NCBI RefSeq assembly: GCF_026013905.1
Contig: NZ_CP110257.1
Coordinates: 1,178,001-1,242,000, forward strand
Length of the DNA stretch: 64,000 bases
Origin: Schlegelella aquatica
GTDB lineage: Bacteria > Pseudomonadota > Gammaproteobacteria > Burkholderiales > Burkholderiaceae_C
Reading direction: 5' to 3'
How positions within the stretch are numbered: position 1 is the first letter of the stretch; each line of letters opens with the position of its first letter. Shown piece by piece: positions 1-8,778 of this stretch. Under the pieces are notes generated by a model that saw nothing but the letters and a program-made list of their open reading frames with translations, did no database searches and was not told the DNA's origin. The translations under genes were made by a program, and so were the position numbers.

Positions 1-229
1 GGCGCCGAGCCCCGTGCGCTCGCGTTTCGGCTGGCACGTGGTGCGCCTGCACCGCCGCATCGAGGGCCGCGTGCTGCCCTTCGAGATGGTGAAGGAGCGC
101 ATTGCCGACATGCTCGCGGCCCGCGCGTGGACGGTGAGCGCGGTGAGGTTCGTCGCTGGCCTGGTGTCGGGAGCGGACATCCGCGGCGTGCGCATCGACC
201 CGGCGGCCATCGAAGCGGAGCTCGGCTGA
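1..229 (+). CDS. Peptidyl-prolyl cis-trans isomerase, parvulin (PpiC) type, C-terminal fragment
   Basis: Only the C-terminal 75 residues are present, read from base 2; the gene starts upstream of the window. The segment SRFGWHVVRLHRR is the typical last strand of a parvulin domain, which catalyses cis-trans isomerisation of prolyl bonds in exported or maturing proteins. After it comes a charged helical tail with IEAELG at the end. In Burkholderiales a PpiC-type gene often follows narGHJI, and the nitrate transporter downstream agrees with this; the nitrate reductase itself is outside the window, so that link is inferred. The stop codon overlaps the next start (TGATG), which suggests translational coupling. 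Confidence 0.75.
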   Translation, partial: APSPVRSRFGWHVVRLHRRIEGRVLPFEMVKERIADMLAARAWTVSAVRFVAGLVSGADIRGVRIDPAAIEAELG

Positions 230-507
230 TGGTGGTGCTCGGCCAACTCCTGCGCGACACGCAGCGCCTGGCGCCGCTGTTGCCGTCCGACGTGACCGCG
301 CGTCTCGCCGAGCGGGGCCTCTCGCCCGGGGGCTTCGCCCGCGCGGCGGCGATCGAGTTCGACCGCCTGGCCGACGACGCGGCGTGGAGCACGCTCATCT
401 CGCGCCTGCAGGGCAGCGTGGACCCGGCGCTCGCCTGCCTGGAGTACATGGTGCGCTGGAAACTCGCCTTCGAGGAAAGGACGTCCCATGGCCACCCGGT
501 CGAATGA
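229..507 (+). CDS. Small conserved-looking protein of unknown function, nitrate-operon context
   Basis: A 92-residue protein I do not recognise. I chose the ATG at 229 because it overlaps the preceding stop in a TGATG junction; a longer frame starts further upstream but would run inside the PPIase gene. The protein is mainly helical, with no signal peptide or membrane segment, and has a single Cys in the stretch PALACLEYMVRWKLAF near the C terminus. It overlaps the next gene by 20 bases, so the three small genes and narK look like one transcript. A role in nitrate reductase assembly or transport is only guilt by association. Confidence 0.6.
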   Translation: MVVLGQLLRDTQRLAPLLPSDVTARLAERGLSPGGFARAAAIEFDRLADDAAWSTLISRLQGSVDPALACLEYMVRWKLAFEERTSHGHPVE

Positions 508-706
508 TCCGCGCGGCCCCGAGGCCCCGCTGAACCCCGCGCTCAAGCGTGAGATCGACACTTCGCACGGCACGCACTTCGAGGGTACCGACCCGATGAA
601 GTCCGTCTCGGTGCAGGACCCGAACGAAGGCCGCAGCTGGCCCTGGATCTGGGCGGTGGTCGGCCTGATCTGCCTGGCCGTCGCGGTGTACATCCTGTTG
701 TTCTGA
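488..706 (+). CDS. 72-residue single-span membrane protein, unknown function
   Basis: The protein has a hydrophilic N-terminal half of about 48 residues containing a His/Thr-rich stretch (DTSHGTHFEGTD), then one C-terminal membrane helix (WPWIWAVVGLICLAVAVYIL) that ends almost at the stop. This is a tail-anchored layout with the N terminus probably in the cytoplasm. A good purine-rich ribosome site (GAGGAAAGGA) lies just before the ATG, within the end of the preceding gene. It sits 11 bases before narK. The family is not recognised. Small single-span proteins can stabilise transporters or respiratory complexes, but nothing in this sequence shows that directly. Confidence 0.6.
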   Translation: MATRSNDPRGPEAPLNPALKREIDTSHGTHFEGTDPMKSVSVQDPNEGRSWPWIWAVVGLICLAVAVYILLF

Positions 707-717
707 GCGGGCGCGCC

Positions 718-2142
718 ATGGCCAAGACCACGACGGCACGCCAGCCCAGCGCCCGCGCCGGGCGTGTGCTGCAGGAGTGGACGCCCGACGACCCGGCCTT
801 CTGGCAGCGCACCGGCCAGGCGGTGGCGCGGCGCAATCTGTGGATCTCGGTGCCGGCGCTGTTCCTCGCCTTCGCCGTCTGGCAGTTGTGGAGCGTGGTC
901 GCGGTGAGTTTGCCGGCACTCGGCTTTCGCTACACGACGAATCAGCTGTTCTGGTTGGCGGCGGCGCCGGCACTGTCGGGCGCCACGCTCAGAATCTTCT
1001 ACTCCTTCATGGTGCCGCTGGTCGGTGGCCGGCGATGGACGGCCCTGTCCACCGCGTCGCTCCTCATTCCTGCGCTCGGCATCGGCGTGGCCGTGCAGTA
1101 CCCGCAGACGCCCTATCCGGTCATGCTCGTGCTGGCGTTGCTGTGCGGCTTCGGCGGCGGCAACTTCAGCTCCAGCATGGCCAACATCAGCTTCTTCTTC
1201 CCGAAGGAGCGCAAGGGCGCCGCGCTGGGCATCAATGCCGGGTTGGGGAATCTCGGCGTCTCGGCCGTGCAGTTGCTCAGCCCCCTGGTCGTCTCGGCCA
1301 GCGTGTTCGGGGCGCTGGGCGGCGAGCCCCAGGAGCTGATGCGCGACGGGCGGCTCGTGCAGGTGTGGACGCAGAACGCGGCGTTGCTGTGGGTGCCCTT
1401 CATCGCGTTGGCTGCCGTCGCCGCCTGGTTCGGCATGAACGACATCGCAGCCGCGAAGGCCTCCGTGGCCGCCCAGGCGGCGATCTTCCGCAACAAGCAC
1501 ACCTGGCTGATGTGCGTGCTGTACCTCGGCACCTTCGGTTCGTTCATCGGCTATGCGGCCGGGTTTCCGCTCTTGATCCGCAGTCAGTTCCCCGCCGTGG
1601 ACGCGCTCAACTATGCGTGGCTCGGTCCCCTGGCCGGCGCGCTCATCCGCCCGCTGGGCGGTTGGATGGCGGACAAGTGGGGCGGTGCCCGGGTCACCTT
1701 GTGGAACTTCGTGCTCATGGGCGCCGCGGTGCTCGGCGTGCTGTACTTCCTGCCGTCCTCGCCGGGCGAGGGCGGTCGGTTCGAGGGCTTCTTCGCGATG
1801 TTTCTGGTGCTGTTCTTCACCACGGGCATCGGCAACGGGTCGACCTTCCGGATGATCCCGGTGATCTTCCTCAGCTCGAAGCTGAGAGAAGTGAGCGCGA
1901 CAGACGCCGCCGCCCGTGCGCAGGCCACGAGGGAGGGCAACACCGAGGCGGCCGCGGCCCTCGGGTTCGCCGGTGCCCTCGGCGCCTATGGCGGCTTCTT
2001 CATTCCCAAGAGCTACGGCACCTCGATCGCGGCCACAGGAGGGCCGCAGGCCGCGCTCCTGCTCTTCCTTGCCTTCTACGTGCTGTGCATTGCGCTGACG
2101 TGGTGGTACTACGCCCGGCGCGGGGCGGAGATGCCTTGCTGA
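718..2142 (+). CDS. narK: Nitrate/nitrite transporter, MFS NNP family (NarK-like)
   Basis: A 474-residue major facilitator transporter of the inner membrane that would import nitrate or exchange it for nitrite during nitrate respiration. About 12 hydrophobic segments are visible. Both glycine-rich nitrate signatures of the NNP family are present: GGGNFSSSMANISFFFP near residues 143-160 and GIGNGSTFRMIP near residue 370. The substrate-binding arginines of the family are likely those in GATLRIFYSF and GALIRPLGGW. The N terminus carries about 40 extra hydrophilic residues before the first helix. It closes the probable nitrate operon; no terminator with a T-tract is evident in the 130 bases to the next gene. 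Confidence 0.92.
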   Translation: MAKTTTARQPSARAGRVLQEWTPDDPAFWQRTGQAVARRNLWISVPALFLAFAVWQLWSVVAVSLPALGFRYTTNQLFWLAAAPALSGATLRIFYSFMVPLVGGRRWTALSTASLLIPALGIGVAVQYPQTPYPVMLVLALLCGFGGGNFSSSMANISFFFPKERKGAALGINAGLGNLGVSAVQLLSPLVVSASVFGALGGEPQELMRDGRLVQVWTQNAALLWVPFIALAAVAAWFGMNDIAAAKASVAAQAAIFRNKHTWLMCVLYLGTFGSFIGYAAGFPLLIRSQFPAVDALNYAWLGPLAGALIRPLGGWMADKWGGARVTLWNFVLMGAAVLGVLYFLPSSPGEGGRFEGFFAMFLVLFFTTGIGNGSTFRMIPVIFLSSKLREVSATDAAARAQATREGNTEAAAALGFAGALGAYGGFFIPKSYGTSIAATGGPQAALLLFLAFYVLCIALTWWYYARRGAEMPC

Positions 2143-2272
2143 GACCGGCGCCTGGCGCGCGACGGAACATTCCGGCGGCGCGCAGCCTCCACGGACGAGG
2201 GTGCGGAAGGGGCAAAGGGATCGGAAGGTCCTGCCGATGGCGACCGGGCCACGGCGCGTGCCCGGCGGGTCC

Positions 2273-3094
2273 TCAGGGCCGGTGACCGAGAACGGCGCTC
2301 GCCGCGCGCGCCTCGACGGCAAGGGCTTGCGCGATCGGGCCCTGCGGGGAGGCGTCGAAACCACCGGTGGCCCCGAGGGCGGTGAGCACGGCGCGCACCC
2401 GCCCGCTGTGGTCGTAAAGCGGTGCAGCGACGGCGCTGATCCCTTGAAGGTACACGTCGCGGATGCAGGCCATGCCCAGGCTGCGGACTTCCTCGCGCAG
2501 GCGACCGAGGGGGTCGTGTGGGTCGAGTTGCTGGCGTTGCTCGGGGGTGGCAGAGGCCAGTTCCTCGCGCGCCATCGCTTCCACGCGCGAGTCGTCCGCC
2601 AGCGCGAGGAAGACGCGTCCGGTGGCCGACCACAGCATCGACAGGACCGAGCCGACGCGCACGTTCACCGTCACCGGCAGGCCGGGCTCCTCGAAGCGGA
2701 CGATGGTGGGCCCCTTGTTGCCCATCACGGCAATGAAGCAGGTCACTTCCAGCCGCTCGCGCAGGCGGGCCAGCGCGGGCTCGGCGGCGCGCAGGGGGTC
2801 TGCCTGCCGCATGGCTGCGATGCCGATCTGGATCGCCTCCGGGCCCAGGTAGTAGTGCTGGGAACTCGGGTCCTGCGCGACGAGGCCTTCTTCGACCAGG
2901 CTCTGGAGGTAGCGGTGCACCTTGGCCGGGCTCTCGCCGAGTTGGGCCGCCAGCGCCGTGAGGCTCGCACGGCCGTCGAGGCGCGACAGGCCCTTGAGAA
3001 CGGCGACACCGGTGGCAGCGGCCTGCACGCGCTGGCGCCGCGCGCGAACCAGAGGCGCATCGGCCGGGACGGGAAGGGCATGGGATCGAGGCAT
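2273..3094 (-). CDS. IclR-family transcriptional regulator
   Basis: A 273-residue regulator with an N-terminal winged helix (about residues 27-88, including LTALAAQLGESPAKVHRYLQ) followed by an effector-binding GAF-like IclR domain (about 105-265). The ATG at 3094 is the first in frame and gives the usual family length. IclR proteins bind as dimers or tetramers and control catabolic genes in response to small acids. It is divergent from the Bug receptor and P450 genes, and two similar palindromes lie in the shared 153-base gap, so it most likely controls that cassette and itself. The effector cannot be told from the sequence. The family call is secure; the target is inferred. Confidence 0.9.
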   Translation of the reverse strand: MPRSHALPVPADAPLVRARRQRVQAAATGVAVLKGLSRLDGRASLTALAAQLGESPAKVHRYLQSLVEEGLVAQDPSSQHYYLGPEAIQIGIAAMRQADPLRAAEPALARLRERLEVTCFIAVMGNKGPTIVRFEEPGLPVTVNVRVGSVLSMLWSATGRVFLALADDSRVEAMAREELASATPEQRQQLDPHDPLGRLREEVRSLGMACIRDVYLQGISAVAAPLYDHSGRVRAVLTALGATGGFDASPQGPIAQALAVEARAASAVLGHRP

Positions 3095-3184
3095 GGCAGT
3101 CCAGGAAGCGTGGCGCGAATGTTAGAGCCAGTCGCAGCCGCCGGGGGTGCCGCGGTCAGGTCCGGGTTAATCCGGATCAAGGAA

Positions 3185-3219
3185 TTACGCAATGCGTATC
3201 ATACTTGCGCAAAGCGTAA
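3185..3219. promoter_or_regulatory. Tandem palindromes, probable IclR operator pair
   Basis: Two 15-base near-palindromes, TTACGCAATGCGTAT (3185-3199) and TTGCGCAAAGCGTAA (3205-3219), share the pattern T-[AG]-CGCAA-[AT]-GCGTA. Their centres are exactly 20 bases apart, about two helical turns, so bound dimers would face the same side. They lie in the gap between the divergent iclR and Bug genes and end 28 bases before the Bug ATG. Spacing and symmetry suit a tetrameric IclR protein. No convincing -35/-10 pair was identified. Binding is inferred. Confidence 0.6.
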
Positions 3220-3247
3220 TTGACTGCGGTCAAAGAAGGAGCGCCCC

Positions 3248-4216
3248 ATGAAGAAGTACCTGTCTGCCTTGCTGCTCGCCTTGCCTTTGGTGGCGCCTGC
3301 CACCGCACTGGCGCAGAACTACCCGTCCAAGCCGCTGCGTTGGGTGGTGCCGTACGCCGCCGGCGGCGGCTCCGACTTCCTCGCGCGCACCATCGGCACG
3401 GCCTTGTCCGCGCGCATCGGCCAACCGGTGCTGATCGAGAACAAGCCGGGCGGCAACACGGCCATCGCCGCGGCCGATGTCGCCCGCTCGCCCGCGGACG
3501 GCTACACGGTCCTCTCGGCCGACAACGGCACGCTCGTCTTCAACGCGGCGCTGTACAAGTCCCTCACCTACAACCCGACGCGCGATTTCGCACCGGTCAC
3601 CCTGATGGGTCGGTTCCCGATGATCCTGGTGGTCAACCCCGAGTTCGGCGTGGCATCGGCCAAGGAGTTCATCGCGAAGGCCAAGGCCAAGCCGGGCTCG
3701 CTGAACTACGCCTCGGCCGGGGCCGGCAGCCCGCACCATCTGGCGATGGAGTTGCTCAAGGTCGAGGCGGGTCTGTTCATGGTGCATGTGCCGTATCGCG
3801 GCGCGGCGCCGGCGCTGGCCGACGTCGTGGGCGGGCAGGTGCCGGCGATGATGGTCGACTACGCGGCCGGCGCTTCCTTCATCAAGAGCGGCAAGCTCAA
3901 GCCGCTGGCCGTGGCCCACCCGACCCGACTGGCGCAGCTGCCGGACGTGCCGACCTTCGCCGAACTGGGCTACAAGAACGTCGAGGCCGCCGCGCTGGTG
4001 GGCATGGTGGTGCCCGCGGCCACGCCGGCCGACATCGTCGCCGCGCTCAACAAGCGCGTGGTCGAGACCATCAAGGAGCCCGAGGTGAACAAGCGTTTGG
4101 TCGAGTTCGGCGTCGAGCCCGTCGGCAACTCGCCGGCGCAGTACGCCGAGCTGCTGCGCAAGGAAACCGCCCGCTGGCACAAGCTCATCCACGATCTCAA
4201 GATCACGCTGGACTGA
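3248..4216 (+). CDS. Bug-family periplasmic solute receptor (tripartite tricarboxylate transporter type)
   Basis: A 322-residue periplasmic binding protein. It has a Sec signal peptide (KKYLSALLLALPLVAPAT, cleavage near ALAQ-N) and the family opening YPSKPLRWVVPYAAGGGSD, which forms part of the ligand-binding loops, followed by IENKPGGN and the conserved VPYRGAAPALADVVGGQV region. AGGAG lies just before the ATG. Bug proteins bind carboxylates or amides and are hugely expanded in Burkholderiales, mostly as orphans without their TctA/TctB membrane partners, as here. The neighbouring P450 is 123 bases downstream on the same strand, so this receptor may bind the P450 substrate or a related acid; that is inference. 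A 9-base hairpin without a T-tract (4240-4262) lies between the two genes. Confidence 0.9.
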   Translation: MKKYLSALLLALPLVAPATALAQNYPSKPLRWVVPYAAGGGSDFLARTIGTALSARIGQPVLIENKPGGNTAIAAADVARSPADGYTVLSADNGTLVFNAALYKSLTYNPTRDFAPVTLMGRFPMILVVNPEFGVASAKEFIAKAKAKPGSLNYASAGAGSPHHLAMELLKVEAGLFMVHVPYRGAAPALADVVGGQVPAMMVDYAAGASFIKSGKLKPLAVAHPTRLAQLPDVPTFAELGYKNVEAAALVGMVVPAATPADIVAALNKRVVETIKEPEVNKRLVEFGVEPVGNSPAQYAELLRKETARWHKLIHDLKITLD

Positions 4217-4339
4217 CCCCGCGCACCGCCCCTCGAGTCAGGCGGCGCATGGCGCGCCGCCTTGGCGCTGGTGGGCGGGTCGTGCCTGCCTTCATCGCGC
4301 CTGCTGTCCGCTTGCAGTGCCTTCCCGCAGGAGCCTTCG

Positions 4340-6685
4340 ATGGAATCCATGAGTTCCTCCACCACGGCCGCCGCTTCGCGGTGCCCGGTCGCGCACGCGG
4401 GTCACTCCGCGCCCAACGGTTGTCCCGTCAGCGCCCGGGCGGCCGAGTTCGATCCCTTCCAGGACGCCTACATGGAGGACCCGGCCGAGTTCGTGCGCTG
4501 GGCGCGCGAGCAGGAGCCGGTGTTCTACGCGCCCAAGCTCGGCTACTGGGTGGTGACGCGCTACCAGACGATCAAGGACATCTTCCGCGATCCCATCACC
4601 TTCAGCCCGTCCATCGTGCTCGAGCGCATCTCGCCCACTTCCGACGAAGCGCTGCAGGTGCTCAAGCAGTACGGCTACGCGATGAACCGCACGCTCGTCA
4701 ACGAGGACGAGCCGGTGCACATGGCGCGCCGCCGCGTGCTGATGGCCCCCTTCACCCCGGAGCACCTGGCCGAGCACGAGCCCATGGTGCGCGAGCTGGT
4801 GCGCAAGGCGGTGGACCGCTTCGTGAACGACGGCCGCGCGGACCTGGTCGACCAGTTGCTCTGGGAGGTGCCCTTCACAGTGGCGCTGCACTTCCTCGGC
4901 GTCGATGCGGAAGATCGCGAGAAGATGCGCCGCTTCTCCATCGCGCACACGGTCAACGCCTTCGGCCGGCCTTCACCTGAGGAGCAGGTGTCGGTGGCGC
5001 ACACGGTGGGGCAGTTCTGGCAGTTCGCCGGCGAGGTGCTCGAAAAGATGCGCCGCACGCCCGACGGGCCCGGCTGGATGCGCTACTCCATCCGCCAGCA
5101 GAAGCTCTATCCCGACGTCATCACCGACTCGTACCTGCACTCGATGATGATGGCCATCATCGTGGCCGCGCACGAGACGACCGCCTTCGCCTCGGCCAAC
5201 GCGATCAAGCTGCTGCTGCAGCACCCGACCGCCTGGCGCGACCTGTGCGAGGACCCGACGTTGATCTCGCCCGCCGTCGAGGAGTGCCTGCGCTACAGCG
5301 GCTCGGTCGCCTCCTGGCGCCGCCGCGCCACGCGCGACGTGGTGCTCGACGGCGTGTCCATCCCCGCCGAGTCGAAGTTGCTGCTCGTGGTGGCCTCGGC
5401 CAACCACGACGGCGACCATTTCGTCGACCCGGACCTCTTCGACATCCGCCGCGAGAACTCGGCGGAGCACCTCACGTTCGGCTTCGGTGCCCACCAGTGC
5501 CTCGGCAAGAACATCGGCCGCATGGAGATGCAGATCATGATCGAGGAGCTGAGCCGAAGGCTGCCCCACATGCGGCTCGCGCCGCAGCGCTTCGAGTACG
5601 TGCACAACGTGTCGTTCCGCGGGCCGCAGCACCTGTGGGTGGAATGGGACCCGGCACGCAATCCCGAGCGGCGCGACCCGTCGGTGCTGGGCAGCAGGCA
5701 TCCGGTGCGCATCGGGGCGCCGGTGGCCCGCGACATGGTGCGGCCGTTGGTCGTGCGCGCCGTCGAGGCGGTGGCCGAGGGCATCGTGCGCCTGCGGCTT
5801 GCCTCGCCCGATGGGCGCAGCCTGCCGCGCTGGAGCCCCGGCGCGCACATCGACATCGAGTGCGGCGAGACGGGGCTGTCGCGGCAGTACTCGCTGTGCG
5901 GCGATGCGGCCCGCGCAGACGAATGGGTCGTCGCGGTACAGCGCGAGGCGGCCAGCCGCGGCGGCTCGGCGTGGATTCATGAGCACGTCCGACCCGGCCG
6001 CGTGTTGCGCGTGCGCGGGCCGCGCAACCATTTCCGTCTGGACGAATCGGCCGCTCGACTGCTCTTCATCGCCGGCGGCATCGGCATCACACCCATCATG
6101 GCGATGGCCGACCGCGCCAAGGCGCTGGGCATCGACTACGAGATCCACTACAGCGTCCGCTCCCGTGCGGCGGCCGCCTTCGAGCAGGAGCTGCGCGAGG
6201 CGCACGGCGGGCGCCTGCATCTCTACGTGAGCCAAGAGGGGCGGCGCAACGACCTGTCGCGATTGCTGGCCGTGCCCGACGAGCGCACCCGCATCTACGC
6301 CTGCGGCCCCGAGCGCATGCTGGGCGAGCTCGAGCGGCTGGCCGCTCGATGGCCGGAAGAGGCCCTGCACGTCGAGCACTTCTCGGGCGGTGCGCGACGG
6401 CTCGACCCTTCGCAGGAGCGGCCGTTCGAGGTGGAGCTGCGCAACTCGGGCCTGCGCCTGCAGGTGCCGGCCGACAAGACGCTGCTGGAGGTGCTGCGCG
6501 CCTCGAACGTCGACGTCCAGAGCGATTGCGAGGAAGGCCTGTGCGGCAGCTGCGAGGTCGGCGTGCTCGAAGGCGAGGTGGATCACCGCGACAGCGTGCT
6601 CGGCCGAGCCGAGCGCGAAGCGCACCAGCGCATGATGGCGTGCTGCTCGCGCGCCCGTTGCACGCGGCTGGTGCTCGACCTCTGA
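4340..6685 (+). CDS. Self-sufficient cytochrome P450 fused to FMN/2Fe-2S reductase (CYP116B type)
   Basis: A 781-residue fusion that carries its whole electron path. Residues 1-450 are the P450 domain, with the I-helix motif AAHETT (276-281), the ExxR pair E315/R318, and haem ligand Cys387 in FGFGAHQCLG. Residues 465-690 are a phthalate-dioxygenase-reductase module, with FMN motif RQYSL (about 515) and nucleotide motif GGIGITP (about 579). Residues 695-781 are a plant-type 2Fe-2S domain with Cys730, Cys735, Cys738 and Cys768. It should hydroxylate or dealkylate a small organic substrate in the cytoplasm using NAD(P)H and oxygen. I chose the ATG at 4340 because AGGAG lies 6 bases before it; an upstream frame extension has no ribosome site. 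The substrate is unknown. The IclR/Bug context suggests an inducible catabolic role. Confidence 0.93.
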   Translation: MESMSSSTTAAASRCPVAHAGHSAPNGCPVSARAAEFDPFQDAYMEDPAEFVRWAREQEPVFYAPKLGYWVVTRYQTIKDIFRDPITFSPSIVLERISPTSDEALQVLKQYGYAMNRTLVNEDEPVHMARRRVLMAPFTPEHLAEHEPMVRELVRKAVDRFVNDGRADLVDQLLWEVPFTVALHFLGVDAEDREKMRRFSIAHTVNAFGRPSPEEQVSVAHTVGQFWQFAGEVLEKMRRTPDGPGWMRYSIRQQKLYPDVITDSYLHSMMMAIIVAAHETTAFASANAIKLLLQHPTAWRDLCEDPTLISPAVEECLRYSGSVASWRRRATRDVVLDGVSIPAESKLLLVVASANHDGDHFVDPDLFDIRRENSAEHLTFGFGAHQCLGKNIGRMEMQIMIEELSRRLPHMRLAPQRFEYVHNVSFRGPQHLWVEWDPARNPERRDPSVLGSRHPVRIGAPVARDMVRPLVVRAVEAVAEGIVRLRLASPDGRSLPRWSPGAHIDIECGETGLSRQYSLCGDAARADEWVVAVQREAASRGGSAWIHEHVRPGRVLRVRGPRNHFRLDESAARLLFIAGGIGITPIMAMADRAKALGIDYEIHYSVRSRAAAAFEQELREAHGGRLHLYVSQEGRRNDLSRLLAVPDERTRIYACGPERMLGELERLAARWPEEALHVEHFSGGARRLDPSQERPFEVELRNSGLRLQVPADKTLLEVLRASNVDVQSDCEEGLCGSCEVGVLEGEVDHRDSVLGRAEREAHQRMMACCSRARCTRLVLDL

Positions 6686-6762
6686 CGCGTCGGCGGTCGC
6701 GGCCGCCCGTTGTCGCGCGTGCCGACGCCCGGTCAGGCCGGTGTCGGCCGCCGAGCCGGGGC

Positions 6763-8778
6763 TCAGGCGGCCTGGCGCTTGCGCGCCAGCGCCTGGTACC
6801 ACGCCAGGCACTGCGGGTTGGCCATCGCGTCCCGGTTGACCACCTTCTCCACCGGGTGCCCGAGGAAGAGCTTCTTGATCGGCACTTCCTGCTTCTTGCC
6901 CGACAGCGTGCGCGGAATCTCCGGGGCCTGGAAGATCTGGTCCGGCACGAAGCGCGGCGACACGGCCGTCTTGATCGCGTCGGCGATGCGCGCCTCGAGC
7001 GACGCGTCGAGCGTGTGCCCGGGCCGCAGCACGACGAACAGCGCCATCCAGCTCGGCCGGCCCAGGTACTCGAGGTCGATCACCATCGAGTCCAGCACCT
7101 CGGGCAGCGCCTCGACCGCCGCGTAGATCTCGCTCGTGCCCAGCCGCAGGCCGTGCCGGTTGATGGTGGCGTCGCTCCTGCCGTAGATGACGCAGCTGCC
7201 GTCCGGGAAGATGCGCAGCCAATCGCCGTGCCGCCACACGCCGGGAAAGACGTCGAAGTAGCTCGACAGATACCGCTTGTGCCCCTCGTCGCCCCAGAAG
7301 TAGAGCGGCATCGAAGGGATGGGCCGGGTGCACACCAGTTCGCCGACCTCGTCCATCACCGGCTCGCCGGCCTCGCTCCACGCCTCGACGGCCGCGCCCA
7401 GGTAGCGGCATTGCATGCGCCCCGGCGTCTGCGGCAGCTCGCGATGGCCGCCGACGAAGGCGCCGCAGAAGTCCGTGCCGCCCGAGATGTTGCTCCACCA
7501 GATGTCCGGCGTGCCGAGCCGCTCGAACTGCGCAGAACCCCAGCGCTGCACCTCCTCGGACAAGGGCGAGCCGGTCGATCCCAACGCGCGCACGCGCGAC
7601 AAGTCGCCGCACGAGGCGAGATCGACGCCGGCCTTCATGCAGTTGGCGTAGAACGCAGCCCCGGCGCCGAAGTAGGTGACCCCGTGCCGGGCCGCGAAGC
7701 GCCACAGCACGGTCCAGTCCGGCCGCTCTTTCGAGCCGCCCGGGCTGCCGTCATAGAGGCAGATGGTCGTGCCGTTGAGCAGGCCGCTGACCTGCGCGTT
7801 CCACATCACCCATCCGGTACTGCTGTACCAGTGGAAGCGCTCGCCGAAGCTGTTGGGCTCGTAACTCGCGCCCAGGTCCCCGTGCTTGTTGTTGGCCGCC
7901 GCGGTGAGCAGGATGCCCCCGTGCCCATGCACCAGGGCCTTCGGCAAGCCGGTCGTGCCGCTGGAGTAGACGATCCACAGCGGGTGGTCGAACGGCAGCC
8001 ACTGCGGCTCGAAGCGCGAGACGGCCTCCTCATCACGGGCCAGGGCCTGCGCGAAGTCCAGGTCGGCCGGCAGCCGGCGCGCGGCAAACGGGCTGCGCAG
8101 GACCACGAGGCGTTGCACCGAGGGCAGCGCCTCGCGCAGTTGCGCGACGATCTCGCTGCGATCCTGCGGGCGGCCGGCGTAGTGCACCCCGTCGGCCGCC
8201 AGCAGCACCTTGGGCTCGATCTGCCGGAAGCGATCGGCCACCGCCTGCGTGCCCATGTCGGGCGCGCACACGCTCCAGATCGCGCCCAGACTCGCGCACG
8301 CGAGGAAGGCGATGACCGTTTCCGGCACATTGGGCAGGTAGGCCGCCACGCGGTCCCCGCGCCCCACGCTCAGCTCGCGCAGCGAAAGCGCCATCGACGC
8401 TACCTGCCGCTGCAGTTCGGGCCACCCGATCTCGCGCACCTCGCCCTGCTCGTTCTCGGCGACGATGGCCGGCTGCCCCGCCGCGTGTGCGCGCGCCGCG
8501 TGCCTCAGCACGCGTTGCGCATAGTTCACCTTCGCGCCCACGAACCATCGCGCGCCGGGCATCCGTGGCTCGGCGAGCACCCGTTCGTACGCGGTGGGCG
8601 ACTCGAACTCGTCGTACTCCCAGATACTGCTCCAGAAGCCTTCGAGGTCGGTCACGGACCAGCGCCACAACGCCTCGTAGTCGGCAAACTCCAGGCCGCG
8701 GTGCTCGCGCAGCCACTCGCGATAAAGACGCATCTTGGGCACGTAGGGGGCCTTGTTCACTGAACACGCTCCGGTCAC
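6763..8778 (-). CDS. Acetoacetyl-CoA synthetase (acetoacetate-CoA ligase)
   Basis: A 671-residue adenylate-forming enzyme that converts acetoacetate, ATP and CoA to acetoacetyl-CoA, linking ketone bodies and polyhydroxybutyrate turnover to central metabolism. The AMP-binding signature YSSGTTGLPKALVHGHGG, the motif YFGAGAAFYANCMKAG and the C-terminal SGKKQEVPIKKLF region (with the catalytic Lys) match the family, as does the length. Translation most likely starts at GTG 8778, because GAGGAGGTG lies 7 bases upstream (8786-8794). It converges with the P450 gene, leaving only 77 bases between them and no obvious terminator. Whether it uses a product of the P450 pathway is unknown. Confidence 0.93.
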   Translation of the reverse strand: MTGACSVNKAPYVPKMRLYREWLREHRGLEFADYEALWRWSVTDLEGFWSSIWEYDEFESPTAYERVLAEPRMPGARWFVGAKVNYAQRVLRHAARAHAAGQPAIVAENEQGEVREIGWPELQRQVASMALSLRELSVGRGDRVAAYLPNVPETVIAFLACASLGAIWSVCAPDMGTQAVADRFRQIEPKVLLAADGVHYAGRPQDRSEIVAQLREALPSVQRLVVLRSPFAARRLPADLDFAQALARDEEAVSRFEPQWLPFDHPLWIVYSSGTTGLPKALVHGHGGILLTAAANNKHGDLGASYEPNSFGERFHWYSSTGWVMWNAQVSGLLNGTTICLYDGSPGGSKERPDWTVLWRFAARHGVTYFGAGAAFYANCMKAGVDLASCGDLSRVRALGSTGSPLSEEVQRWGSAQFERLGTPDIWWSNISGGTDFCGAFVGGHRELPQTPGRMQCRYLGAAVEAWSEAGEPVMDEVGELVCTRPIPSMPLYFWGDEGHKRYLSSYFDVFPGVWRHGDWLRIFPDGSCVIYGRSDATINRHGLRLGTSEIYAAVEALPEVLDSMVIDLEYLGRPSWMALFVVLRPGHTLDASLEARIADAIKTAVSPRFVPDQIFQAPEIPRTLSGKKQEVPIKKLFLGHPVEKVVNRDAMANPQCLAWYQALARKRQAA

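Noticed and set aside
4240..4262. Nine-base GC hairpin between the Bug and P450 genes
   Set aside because: No T-tract follows, so I do not call a terminator; the two genes may well be co-transcribed.
4973..7705. 910-codon open frame on the minus strand, opposite the P450 and across the acetoacetyl-CoA synthetase gene
   Set aside because: It is a shadow of two well-supported genes in high-GC DNA, with Arg/Gly/Ala-biased composition and no recognisable domain.
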